Source: Labrenzia sp. R4_2
Lineage (GTDB): Bacteria > Pseudomonadota > Alphaproteobacteria > Rhizobiales > Stappiaceae
NCBI RefSeq assembly: GCF_017743865.1
Contig: NZ_JAGHRJ010000001.1
Span: 1,178,001-1,242,000, forward strand
Direction: 5' to 3'
Length of the DNA: 64,000 bases
Below, in pieces: positions 43,984 to 52,007 of this stretch. The position numbers and the translations under genes are program-made. The notes beneath the pieces are model-generated. The model saw only the letters and a list, made by a program, of their open reading frames with translations. It did no database searches and was not told the DNA's origin. Numbering within the stretch: position 1 is the stretch's first letter; each line of letters opens with the position of its first letter.

Positions 43984-44883
43984 TCATTTGTGAAAAGCCT
44001 GCTTTGTGAAATCGAGCAGGAGGCGGAGGTTGCTGGACATGGCAGCCCCCGGTGGAAAGACGCCATAGATGGCGATTTCCGGCAGTTGTATGCCCGGAAG
44101 AACCTCCTCCAAAAGGCCTGCCCGAATTTTGGGGTCCGCATCATAGCGCGGGATGCGTCCGATGCCGTGGCCTGCCTCCACAAAGGCTGTGCGCGCAACG
44201 GCGTTGTTGGTGGTGATGCTTCCCTCCGGTTCGAAGATTTTCGAGGCGCCTCCGGGGACGAGGATCTCCACCTTCTGCTTGTTCATGTGCAGCACCCATT
44301 GATGATCACTCAGATCATCGATGGTTTTGGGCCGGGATCGGGCTAGAAAATAGCTGGGGGCCGCACACAGGCAGGTTGTTATTGTTGCGAGGCGTGTGGC
44401 CTTCAGGTCTGAATCGGGCAGGGGGGCGCCACGGATTGCAAGATCAAAGCCCTCTTCCAGAATGTCGACGACCGTGTCTGAGAAACTGACATTGAGCTTG
44501 ATCTTCGGATAGAGCTTGTGAAAGGCGCCGAGAACCGGAACCATGTGGTTAAGGCCAACGCTCACAGGGCAAGAAATGCGTAAAGCGCCCTCCGGCTCCT
44601 GCTTGTAGCGCTCTATTGCCCGCTGAGCTGCCGCGGTCTCATCCATGATGACCCGGCAATGGCCGAGCAGCTTCGCCCCTGCTTCGGTGATCTTCAGACT
44701 GCGCGGTGCCCGGTGAAAAAGACTGAGCCCGTAGGCGTCTTCCAGTTTGTTCACGTGATAGCTGACAACGGCGCGGGTGAGGCCGAGATGCCGACCGGCT
44801 GCGCTGAACGACCCGCTGTCTGCCACCTGCGCAAAAACCATTAGGCTCTTGAGGTGTTCGATTGACGCCTCCATGCGCACCAT
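43984..44883 (-). CDS. LysR-family transcriptional regulator
   Basis: DNA-binding activator/repressor of about 299 residues. The N-terminal winged helix is clear (F-A-Q-V-A-D-S-G-S-F-S-A-A-G-R-H-L-G-L-T-R-A-V-V-S shortened across its helices), followed by a periplasmic-binding-like co-inducer domain (L-R-I-S-C-P-V, D-L-A-I-R-G-A-P-L). It is divergent from the DJ-1/PfpI-like gene at 45015, sharing a 131-base spacer, so that gene is the likely target; the ligand is unknown. The start could be ATG 44883 or ATG 44874, as GGGAG lies very close to the first. Confidence 0.88.
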   Translation of the reverse strand: MVRMEASIEHLKSLMVFAQVADSGSFSAAGRHLGLTRAVVSYHVNKLEDAYGLSLFHRAPRSLKITEAGAKLLGHCRVIMDETAAAQRAIERYKQEPEGALRISCPVSVGLNHMVPVLGAFHKLYPKIKLNVSFSDTVVDILEEGFDLAIRGAPLPDSDLKATRLATITTCLCAAPSYFLARSRPKTIDDLSDHQWVLHMNKQKVEILVPGGASKIFEPEGSITTNNAVARTAFVEAGHGIGRIPRYDADPKIRAGLLEEVLPGIQLPEIAIYGVFPPGAAMSSNLRLLLDFTKQAFHK

Positions 44884-45014
44884 GCTCCCAAATTTGTATC
44901 AATAATTATGACATTAGGGTCAATTAATTTACCATTGGTATTACTGGGTGAGCGAATTAAATCAAGGTCAAGCCGGACAGATTGTCCATCCATTTTTGAC
45001 AACGGAGATTTTTA
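44884..45014. promoter_or_regulatory. Divergent promoter region of lysR and the DJ-1-like gene
   Basis: A/T-rich 131-base spacer. It contains the near-palindrome TACCATTGGTA (44930-44940) next to AATTAATT, a plausible LysR-type site, though the T-N11-A pattern is too loose to prove it. No promoter element is called with confidence. Confidence 0.4.
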
Positions 45015-45710
45015 ATGCCGCAGGTATCTGACAAAAAGGTTCTGATTGTTCTGACCAGCCATGAGGATCTTGGCGACACCGGTCAAAAAACCGGCTTCTG
45101 GGTCGAAGAATTTGCCGCCCCTTACTACGCCTTTAAGGATGCGGGTGCGGATATCACGCTTGCTTCGCCGAAGGGCGGCCAGCCGCCAATCGATCCAAAG
45201 AGTTCCGATCCGTCTGCGGCAACCGACGCAACCCGCCGGTTTGATGCTGACCCGGAAACCCAGAAGGCTTTGGCAAACACCCTGAAACTGGATGACGTAA
45301 ACGCTGCGGACTATGACGCGATCTTCTACCCGGGCGGCCATGGCCCTTTGTGGGATCTCACCAATGACACGACGTCCATTGGCCTGATCGAGACCTTCTT
45401 CAACGCGGGCAAACCGGTTGGCGCGGTCTGTCACGCGCCGGCAGTGTTTCTTAATGCCAAGACACCAGACGGAGCACCGCTTGTGAAGGGCCGAAAGGTT
45501 GCCGGTTTCACAAATGCCGAAGAAGACGCCGTTGGCCTGACCAATGTGGTTCCATTCCTTCTCGAAGATGAGTTGAAGGCAAAGGGCGGGGCATATGAAA
45601 GTGTGGCCAGCTGGTCTTCATTTGCGGTCGAAGACGGCAATTTGATCACCGGCCAGAACCCGGCAAGTTCTGAGGCTGTTGCAGAAAAAGTGCTCGCTCA
45701 GCTCGGATAA
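45015..45710 (+). CDS. DJ-1/PfpI-family (class I glutamine amidotransferase-like) protein
   Basis: A 231-residue protein of the Hsp31/DJ-1/PfpI superfamily. The nucleophile-elbow cysteine is in G-A-V-C-H-A-P (Cys139, followed by His140), and an acidic pair lies at T-G-F-W-V-E-E (residues 27-32), which fits the Hsp31-like chaperone/glyoxalase III subgroup (V-S-D-K-K-V-L-I-V-L-T-S at the start). Such enzymes detoxify methylglyoxal or deglycate macromolecules; the substrate here is inference. Control by the divergent LysR regulator is likely. Confidence 0.87.
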   Translation: MPQVSDKKVLIVLTSHEDLGDTGQKTGFWVEEFAAPYYAFKDAGADITLASPKGGQPPIDPKSSDPSAATDATRRFDADPETQKALANTLKLDDVNAADYDAIFYPGGHGPLWDLTNDTTSIGLIETFFNAGKPVGAVCHAPAVFLNAKTPDGAPLVKGRKVAGFTNAEEDAVGLTNVVPFLLEDELKAKGGAYESVASWSSFAVEDGNLITGQNPASSEAVAEKVLAQLG

Positions 45711-45731
45711 GCACGCACAAGACCGAAATGA

Positions 45732-45762
45732 AAAAGGGCGCCGCTTGGCGCCCTTTTGTTTT
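45732..45762. terminator. Bidirectional terminator
   Basis: Eleven base pairs (45732-45742 with 45747-45757), four-base loop, ending in TTTTGTTTT on the + strand and preceded by AAAAA. It can stop both the DJ-1-like transcript and the convergent PhoX-like transcript. Confidence 0.85.
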
Positions 45763-45779
45763 GCTTCAGGGAAACGGCG

Positions 45780-47672
45780 TTAGCCAACGAGGCCGCCATC
45801 TTCCCGGGTCACTGCGATGATCGCGGACCGCGGAACAGACGTGCCGCCAGCCGGCCAGTGGCTGTTGCCACGCTCGCCCGGGTGCTGGATGCCGACAAAC
45901 ATTGTCCGGCGATCCGGGCTCCAGGTCAGACCGGTGATTTCACACTCGTTCGGACCAACCATGAAGCGGCGGATTTCACCGGTAACCGGGTCGCCGGCAA
46001 GCATCTGGTTGTTGCCTTGACCGGCGAAGTCGCCTTCGTTCTTGTAGTTGCCATCCGTCTGGATCCAGACCAGTCCGTTGGAGTCGAAGGCCAATCCGTC
46101 CGGCGAGTTGAACATGTTTTCTTCGTTGATGTTCGCGGAGCCGGCATAGGCATCTGAATGGACGGATGGGTTGCCCGCAAGAACATAAAGATCCCAGGTG
46201 AAACCCGGAGCTGTATGGTCGCCGCCATCCGGGCGCCAGCGCACGATCTGCCCGTAGTTGTTCTTCTCGCGCGGGTTCGGACCGTTGACGGATGTGTCAT
46301 CGCCACCGGCATTCGGCTTGACACCACGGTTCTTGTTATTGGTCAGGCAGCAGTAGATTTCCGGAGCCTTCGGATTGGCGGAGATCCATTCCGGACGATC
46401 CATGGTGGTCGCGCCGACTTTGGAGCCTGCCTGGCGGGTATGGATATGGATTTCAGCCTGATCCATGCCGGTTGTTTCCGGGGTCAAGGCGACCCATGCG
46501 CCGGTGCCATTGTCGCTGAACTTCGCAACATAAAGAATGCCGTCGTTCAGGAGTTCGTCAGTCGAAGCACCCGGTGCGTAAACACCGTTGGAAACGTAGC
46601 GGTAGACAAACTCGCCGCGTTCATCATCGCCCATGTAAACGACAATGCGGCCATCATTGTTGACCACGGCTTCGGCGTTTTCGTGTTTGAAACGGCCAAG
46701 TGCAGTGCGTTTTTTAGGTGTAGAGGTCGGGTCGGTCGGATCGATCTCGACAACATAACCGGCGCGGTTCGGCTCGTTCGGATGCTTGGAGACATCGTAA
46801 CGATCTTCAATTACGGCCCAGTTGTAACCCCAGTCCGTTGCAGACACGCCATACCGAGCAAGTTCCGGAGTTACTTCGTGGTCCGGATTTTCCGGAGCGG
46901 AAAAATAGCCGTTGAAGTTTTCTTCACAGGTCAGATACGTGCCCCATGGGGTGACGCCGTTGCCGCAGTTGTTCCAGGTCCCAAGAGACTTGGTGCCGGT
47001 CGGATCGGCTTCGGTCTTCATCAAGTCATGGCCAGCGGCCGGTCCGGTCAGCTCCATCTCGCTTTGCGGCGTGATGCGGCGATTGTACGGGCTGTCCTTG
47101 ACGATTTTCCAGGCACCACCGTCATTGGCGATTTCAACAACGGAAATGCCGTGGGCCATCATACCCTTGGCAATGTCGTCTTCGGCCATGATGCGCTTGT
47201 CTTCGGCGCTCAGCGCGATGATGTCGCGGTTGGTGTATTCATTGTTGACGACGAGTAGCGTTTTGCCGTCATGGGAGAACACGTCCATGCCGTCCGTATT
47301 GTCGCCGAACGCGCGGGCCTGGCTGTCCGCCGTGCCGCGGGTCGCATCATCAAATTCCGGCACACCGGACCAGAGCGGATCACCCCACTGCACGAGAACC
47401 TCAGACTTGTAGCCTTCCGGGACAACAACTGCATCGGCTGTCGAAGTCGGGATCTGGGTAAAGGCAAAGCGGCCATCCGAGGCTTTTGCACCGGTCGGTA
47501 CCAGGCTCGTGCCAAGGGCGGTAAAGCTGCCAAATGCCAAAACGCCGCCCAGAAAGCCGCGTCGGCTGATGGCCGATTCAACGATCCGGTCAAAATCATT
47601 TTCTTCGGGACGGGGATTTACGACCTCGTCAAATTCATCGAACGACAAATCTTTGGTGTCGATGTTGGCCAT
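45780..47672 (-). CDS. PhoX-family (DUF839) Tat-exported protein
   Basis: A 630-residue exported protein of the PhoX/DUF839 family, calcium-dependent alkaline phosphatases or phosphodiesterases. A twin-arginine signal is visible at S-R-R-G-F-L-G (residues 36-42) followed by a hydrophobic stretch, with an unusually long acidic N-region before it. The beta-propeller body has family segments N-N-E-Y-T-N-R, G-T-Y-L-T-C-E-E-N-F-N-G-Y-F and W-I-Q-T-D-G-N. Active phosphatase function is likely but not proven; some members have unknown substrates. Convergent with the DJ-1-like gene. Confidence 0.85.
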   Translation of the reverse strand: MANIDTKDLSFDEFDEVVNPRPEENDFDRIVESAISRRGFLGGVLAFGSFTALGTSLVPTGAKASDGRFAFTQIPTSTADAVVVPEGYKSEVLVQWGDPLWSGVPEFDDATRGTADSQARAFGDNTDGMDVFSHDGKTLLVVNNEYTNRDIIALSAEDKRIMAEDDIAKGMMAHGISVVEIANDGGAWKIVKDSPYNRRITPQSEMELTGPAAGHDLMKTEADPTGTKSLGTWNNCGNGVTPWGTYLTCEENFNGYFSAPENPDHEVTPELARYGVSATDWGYNWAVIEDRYDVSKHPNEPNRAGYVVEIDPTDPTSTPKKRTALGRFKHENAEAVVNNDGRIVVYMGDDERGEFVYRYVSNGVYAPGASTDELLNDGILYVAKFSDNGTGAWVALTPETTGMDQAEIHIHTRQAGSKVGATTMDRPEWISANPKAPEIYCCLTNNKNRGVKPNAGGDDTSVNGPNPREKNNYGQIVRWRPDGGDHTAPGFTWDLYVLAGNPSVHSDAYAGSANINEENMFNSPDGLAFDSNGLVWIQTDGNYKNEGDFAGQGNNQMLAGDPVTGEIRRFMVGPNECEITGLTWSPDRRTMFVGIQHPGERGNSHWPAGGTSVPRSAIIAVTREDGGLVG

Positions 47673-47773
47673 TGAAGGCTCCTCCAGGCTAGCGACCGTT
47701 CTCGGTCTTGGCTAAGAATTTTTGGTTGGCACCCGCCAGGGTCGCATTGACTATAGCTGCAACTATTTAGCTG

Positions 47774-47811
47774 TCAAAGCGATGATCCGAACGACCGTTT
47801 CATCGCTTTGA
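47774..47811. repeat. 12-bp perfect inverted repeat upstream of the phoX-like gene
   Basis: TCAAAGCGATGA (47774-47785) and its exact complement (47800-47811) around a 14-base spacer in which AACG and CGTT can also pair. It stands 100-140 bases before the start of the phoX-like gene and has no T run, so an operator or RNA element is more likely than a terminator. The adjacent CTGTCAAAG resembles half of a Pho box, but no second half is convincing. Confidence 0.5.
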
Positions 47812-47989
47812 TTGAAACGCCCGTACCCATCAGATCTATGCAAATTTAGATTTCAAATGGATGACGATTCCCGCCGTCATTCATTCCAAAAGATATGAAA
47901 TTTGTATGGGTTTGTTCCGGTATCGCGGCCCCGTTTGAGCGGATCTTGATCAAGCCGAACAGTGGGAGGCATGGGTTGGAAAACACGTT

Positions 47990-48020
47990 GGGAGGCTTTG
48001 GCGCGCTGCCAACGCCTCCC
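47990..48020 (-). terminator. Probable terminator of the NTF2-like gene
   Basis: Twelve of thirteen positions pair (47990-48002 with 48008-48020), five-base loop. On the minus strand CGTGTTTT follows. It lies 28 bases beyond the stop of the minus-strand gene at 48048. The T run is short, so efficiency is uncertain. Confidence 0.55.
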
Positions 48021-48047
48021 AGAGTGTTACAGGGTCCTTTGCAGCTC

Positions 48048-48590
48048 TCAGCTTGGCGAAAAAGGAACAGATGAGTGGTGCAGCACGATCTTCAGATCGC
48101 CATCTTCCATCCGCTCAACACCAAAGGTGTATTCAACTTTCACTTCTGTTCCATCAGTGGTCATGAAGTAGTAGTTGCCCATGGTCATGGCAGTTGCGCC
48201 GTTGATCACCATGCCCTCCGGTTCCCAGCGGACATTGGTATAAGGCGCGATCGCAAAGCCATTGTCCTCGGAGATATCGCCGCCCACAAAATAGGAGAGG
48301 GCCGCGTCAAAGTCTCCCCGGAACTGATCTTCACTGGCGAGCGTCGGCTTGAAAAGGACAGGGCGGTCGCCGTAAGCATAAAACTGCTCGATATGGTTTG
48401 TTGCCGCCGCTTTATAGTCTCCACCGTCCGAATGCACCTTGCCGATGTTGACGATGCCTTCGCCCCAGGCGGTTTTCAGGGCAGTGACCTCCTTCTCCGT
48501 CAGTTCAGCAGAAGGCTTTGTCGCCGCGGTGGCGGACACGGCGGTCGCTGCGAGCGCGGCAGCAATGGCAAAAGCGGCAGGTCTCAACAT
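48048..48590 (-). CDS. Secreted NTF2-like (SnoaL/DUF4440-type) protein
   Basis: A 180-residue protein with a cleavable signal peptide (about residues 1-23, A-A-F-A-I-A-A-A-L-A-A-T-A-V-S-A-T-A-A). The mature part has the cone-like alpha+beta look of NTF2-like proteins: W-G-E-G-I-V-N-I-G-K-V, D-G-D at the middle, and a V-E-Y-T-F-G-V-E-R strand before D-L-K-I-V-L-H-H-S-S-V-P, the usual ending. Relatives are sometimes labelled phosphoribosyl-AMP cyclohydrolase, which the sequence does not support. Function unknown. Confidence 0.65.
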   Translation of the reverse strand: MLRPAAFAIAAALAATAVSATAATKPSAELTEKEVTALKTAWGEGIVNIGKVHSDGGDYKAAATNHIEQFYAYGDRPVLFKPTLASEDQFRGDFDAALSYFVGGDISEDNGFAIAPYTNVRWEPEGMVINGATAMTMGNYYFMTTDGTEVKVEYTFGVERMEDGDLKIVLHHSSVPFSPS

Positions 48591-48788
48591 ACTTCTCTCC
48601 TCCAGGAAATGGCAGGTTCATCCAAAGACAACTTTGAGATGGGAAGTCGGCAATAACGTTACCAATTAAAAGAGTTTAATGTTTGAGCCGGGCTGCATGC
48701 CATCTACTGGCCTACCAATTGGTCTTTTCTCTTGGAACGTGAGCCGTACTGATGTCGTTTGAGCATTTTTGGAAATAGTTGAGGGTGT

Positions 48789-48802
48789 TTGACGAGGATC
48801 AA
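48789..48802. promoter_or_regulatory. FNR/FixK-type box
   Basis: TTGACGAGGATCAA is a perfect match to the alphaproteobacterial Fnr/FixK consensus TTGAY-N4-RTCAA. Its centre lies 56 bases before the HTH gene at 48852, so a class II arrangement with a start site near 48837 is possible. This points to low-oxygen activation of the downstream genes. Confidence 0.65.
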
Positions 48803-48851
48803 TGGCTCTTGAGCTGCCTACAGATACGGTGAGCACACATCGGAGCTGAAA

Positions 48852-49043
48852 ATGCTGAGCAAACCTTTTCTGACAACGCATGAAATCGCTGAACTCCTGA
48901 AGGTGCGAGAACCAACAGTACGGACCTGGATCCATCAACAGGAACTGCGGGCCGTGAAGCTCGGCCGGGAGTTTCGCGTGGCGGTCAAAGACCTGGAGGC
49001 CTTTGTGAACGAACACGCGACCAGAGCTCCCAGTTGGAAATAA
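48852..49043 (+). CDS. Excisionase-type helix-turn-helix DNA-binding protein
   Basis: A 63-residue protein consisting of a single MerR/excisionase-family helix-turn-helix: T-T-H-E-I-A-E-L-L-K-V-R-E-P-T-V-R-T-W-I then A-V-K-L-G-R-E-F-R-V. GGAG at 48842-48845 precedes ATG 48852 by six bases. No integrase is nearby, so a small transcriptional regulator is more plausible than a recombination factor. It is the first gene after the FNR-type box and may control the alcohol dehydrogenase and antiporter genes beyond it. Confidence 0.8.
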   Translation: MLSKPFLTTHEIAELLKVREPTVRTWIHQQELRAVKLGREFRVAVKDLEAFVNEHATRAPSWK

Positions 49044-49234
49044 GCCAGTCGGCCAATGCTTTTAGTTACTGCTGCACAGTCTGTTTAATCGGCGAACGCC
49101 GAAAATTGCCCGCTGAGTAATTGGCGCAAACAGTCATACCACGAACAAAACGCGCGAACCGAAGGCACACGCATTTGAGAGCTTGTGCACCGAAGGCACG
49201 CAAAAACTTCCACTCAAAATCACGAGGACAAGCA

Positions 49235-50254
49235 ATGCCCAAAATGAAAGCTGCAGTGGTCACGGGATTTGGCAAGCCACTGGAAATCAGAGAGGTCGAA
49301 AAACCAGGCGCTCGAGAAGGCCACATCGTGGTCAAGATCGAAGCCAGCGGTGTGTGCCATACCGATCTCCATGCCGCCAAAGGCGATTGGCCCGTCAAGC
49401 CTGAACCGCCTTTCATCCCGGGCCATGAAGGTGTCGGCTACGTTGCCGAGGTCGGACGCGGTGTGACGTCTGTGAAAGAGGGTGACCGTGTTGGGGTGCC
49501 CTGGCTTCATCATGCTTGCGGCCACTGCAACTCATGCATAACCGGATGGGAAACCCTTTGCCGGACCGATCCGCAATACACCGGATACACCGTCAATGGC
49601 GGGTTCGCCGAATATGTCGAGGCTGATCCGGTCTATGTCGGGCATATTCCGGACGGGGTCGATTTCGCGCCGGCCGCGCCGATCCTGTGTGCGGGCGTCA
49701 CGGTCTATAAAGGCCTGAAGGAATGTGAGCTCCGCCCGGGAAAAAGTGTCGTGATATCCGGTGTCGGTGGATTGGGGCACCTCGCGGTGCAGTACGCCAA
49801 GGCAATGGGTCTGCATGTTATTGCCGTGGACGTTGCTGATGACAAGCTGAGGCTTGCCTCAGATTTGGGCGCCGAAGTCACGATCAATGCCAAGACGCAA
49901 GACCCGGTGGCTGAGCTGACCCGATTGGGCGGCGCAGACGGCGTTTTGGTAACGGCCGTCTCGAATTCAGCTTTTTCTCAAGCGGTCGGCATGCTGGCTC
50001 CCGGCGGGACCATGAGCCTTGTCGGTCTGCCGCCCGGTGATTTCCCGCTTAACATCTTTGACGTTGTTCTCAACCGGAAAACCATCCGGGGCTCGATCGT
50101 CGGAACACGGGCGGATCTCGCTGAAAGCCTGGCATTTGCCGCAGAGGGAAAAGTTGCTTCGCATTACGCCACAGAGTCACTCGACAACATCAACGACATC
50201 TTTGGCAGGATGGAGCAGGGCAAAATCGACGGCCGCATTGTGATGACGTTGTAA
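49235..50254 (+). CDS. adhP: Zinc-dependent alcohol dehydrogenase (AdhP-like)
   Basis: Interconverts primary alcohols and aldehydes with NAD. The 339-residue protein has the catalytic zinc ligands Cys41 (G-V-C-H-T-D) and His64/Glu65 (G-H-E-G-V-G), the structural zinc cysteines 95, 98, 101 and 109, and the Rossmann motif G-V-G-G-L-G near residue 176. ATG 49235 is supported by GAGG seven bases ahead; a longer frame from 49121 lacks one. Length and motifs match propanol-preferring AdhP/AdhA enzymes. The antiporter gene follows after 28 bases; a fermentative or aldehyde-handling role at low oxygen is inference. Confidence 0.9.
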   Translation: MPKMKAAVVTGFGKPLEIREVEKPGAREGHIVVKIEASGVCHTDLHAAKGDWPVKPEPPFIPGHEGVGYVAEVGRGVTSVKEGDRVGVPWLHHACGHCNSCITGWETLCRTDPQYTGYTVNGGFAEYVEADPVYVGHIPDGVDFAPAAPILCAGVTVYKGLKECELRPGKSVVISGVGGLGHLAVQYAKAMGLHVIAVDVADDKLRLASDLGAEVTINAKTQDPVAELTRLGGADGVLVTAVSNSAFSQAVGMLAPGGTMSLVGLPPGDFPLNIFDVVLNRKTIRGSIVGTRADLAESLAFAAEGKVASHYATESLDNINDIFGRMEQGKIDGRIVMTL

Positions 50255-50282
50255 CCGGCGGCAACCAGAGAGGATTTCAATC

Positions 50283-52007
50283 ATGGCAGCGGCGATTGAG
50301 GGCTATATCTTTTACGAGATCGCAGCTCTGCTCGTTCTTGCAGCAGGTGTCGGTTTTGTTGGTCTGTTGTTGCGGCAGCCCCTGATCGTCAGCTTTATCG
50401 CCGTTGGCATCCTTGCCGGTCCTTCGGTCCTTGGAATTGCGCAGTCAGACGCCCAGATCGATCTGCTGGCGGAACTAGGAATTGCGGTCCTCTTGTTTCT
50501 CGTCGGACTGAAACTGGACTACAATCTTGTCCGAACTCTCGGCCCGGTTGCACTGGTGACCGGACTGGGGCAGGTCCTTTTCACGACCGTCTTCGGCTTC
50601 CTGATCGCGCTTGCGCTTGGCATGACACCAACCACCGCGATATATGTCGCCATCGCGCTGACCTTTTCGTCAACGATCATCATTGTGAAGCTCTTGTCGG
50701 ACAAGCGTGAGATCGACGCGCTGCACGGCCGGATCGCGCTTGGTTTCCTGATCGTTCAGGATGTCGTTGTCGTCGTAGCCATGATCACGCTTTCCGCGAT
50801 TGGTGTCGGCAGTGCGAGCGGCAGCGACAGCGCCTTTGCCGATGTTTTCCGGGTCTTCGGCTATGGATTGGCGACGCTTTTGTTTGTCGCGTTCTTCATC
50901 CGCTTTGTAGCCAATCCGCTCGTTGAAAAACTGTCCACGGCGCCGGAACTGCTGGTGTCTTTTGCCATTGGCTGGGCGGCATTGCTCGCAGCCGTCGGTC
51001 ACTACCTCGGATTTGGCAAGGAGCTGGGCGGTCTATTAGCCGGTGTGTCACTGGCATCAACCCCATTTCGCGAGGCGATTTCTGCACGTCTTGCCAGCCT
51101 TCGTGACTTCTTGTTGCTGTTCTTCTTCATCGCGCTCGGCGCTTCTCTGGATTTGTCGGTCCTGGGCGCGAGTGTGGGGCCTGCCATTGTACTCTCCTTG
51201 TTCGTTCTGATTGGCAATCCCCTGATCGTTCTGGCGATCATGGGGGCCATGGGATACCGCAAGCGGACCGGGTTTCTTGCCGGCTTGACCGTGGCCCAAA
51301 TCAGCGAGTTTTCCCTGATCTTCATGGCAATGGGGTTGACGATTGGCCATGTGGATGAACGCGCGCTTGGGCTGGTGACGCTTGTCGGGTTGGTCACAAT
51401 CGCAGCATCGACCTACATGATCACCTTCTCGCATCAGCTCTATGCCGCGCTCGAACCGTTCCTTGGGGTCTTCGAACGGCGCAACACGGCCGCCGAACCC
51501 GAAGGAAGCAGCGTGTCTGCAAAGTCCTATGACGTCATCCTGTTTGGTCTGGGGCGGTACGGGCTCGGGATTGCCAGCGCTTTGAAAGAGGATGGCAAAC
51601 GGATCCTGGGGGTGGATTTCAGTCCAGGTGCTGTCAGGAATGCCCGGGCGCTTGGCTATGACGTGTTGTTTGGGGATGCCACGGATCCGGAGTTTCTTGC
51701 ACATCTTCCACTTGGTAATGCGGAATGGCTCGTTATGGCTGTTCCGGAACACGACACCGGTGTGACACATGATGACCCGCGATTTGCTTTGCTGAAAGCT
51801 GCCCGTGATCTTGGGTTTGAAGGCCGGGTTGCGGTTGCCGCTCACCGCGAGGTCACTGCGGAGGCTCTCTCAAGGATCAACGCTGATATCGTCATGATGC
51901 CTTACCGTGACGCAGCTTATGCGGCCGCAAACATGATAGCCGGGCGTGTGGCTCCCTCTTTGCCTGGTCTGCAAGATCCGGAAGGTCAAAAGGAGCTGCC
52001 GGCATGA
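50283..52007 (+). CDS. CPA2-family cation:proton antiporter with RCK/TrkA-N domain
   Basis: A 574-residue transporter of the KefB/KefC/RosB type: about 12 hydrophobic helices (G-I-A-V-L-L-F-L-V-G-L-K-L-D is the family hallmark near residue 70), then from about residue 415 a cytoplasmic NAD-binding TrkA-N domain (L-F-G-L-G-R-Y-G-L-G). Likely exchanges K+ or Na+ for H+. Its stop overlaps the universal stress protein start by four bases (ATGA), so the two are translated together and probably work together. Confidence 0.88.
   Translation: MAAAIEGYIFYEIAALLVLAAGVGFVGLLLRQPLIVSFIAVGILAGPSVLGIAQSDAQIDLLAELGIAVLLFLVGLKLDYNLVRTLGPVALVTGLGQVLFTTVFGFLIALALGMTPTTAIYVAIALTFSSTIIIVKLLSDKREIDALHGRIALGFLIVQDVVVVVAMITLSAIGVGSASGSDSAFADVFRVFGYGLATLLFVAFFIRFVANPLVEKLSTAPELLVSFAIGWAALLAAVGHYLGFGKELGGLLAGVSLASTPFREAISARLASLRDFLLLFFFIALGASLDLSVLGASVGPAIVLSLFVLIGNPLIVLAIMGAMGYRKRTGFLAGLTVAQISEFSLIFMAMGLTIGHVDERALGLVTLVGLVTIAASTYMITFSHQLYAALEPFLGVFERRNTAAEPEGSSVSAKSYDVILFGLGRYGLGIASALKEDGKRILGVDFSPGAVRNARALGYDVLFGDATDPEFLAHLPLGNAEWLVMAVPEHDTGVTHDDPRFALLKAARDLGFEGRVAVAAHREVTAEALSRINADIVMMPYRDAAYAAANMIAGRVAPSLPGLQDPEGQKELPA

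Larger units (their letters stand above)
47673..48047. other. Intergenic region with palindromes
   Basis: The 5' end of the PhoX-like gene and the 3' end of the NTF2-like gene face each other here. It contains an A/T-rich tract with the direct repeat TAGCTG (47754 and 47768), a 12-bp perfect inverted repeat (47774-47811) and the hairpin at 47990-48020. No gene is supported. Confidence 0.5.

Noticed and set aside
46158..47258. 366-residue + strand frame inside the phoX-like gene
   Set aside because: Antisense shadow; the minus-strand frame has the Tat signal and family motifs.
47940..47960. TTGATCAA as an FNR site
   Set aside because: The half-sites lack the four-base spacer of a real Fnr box.
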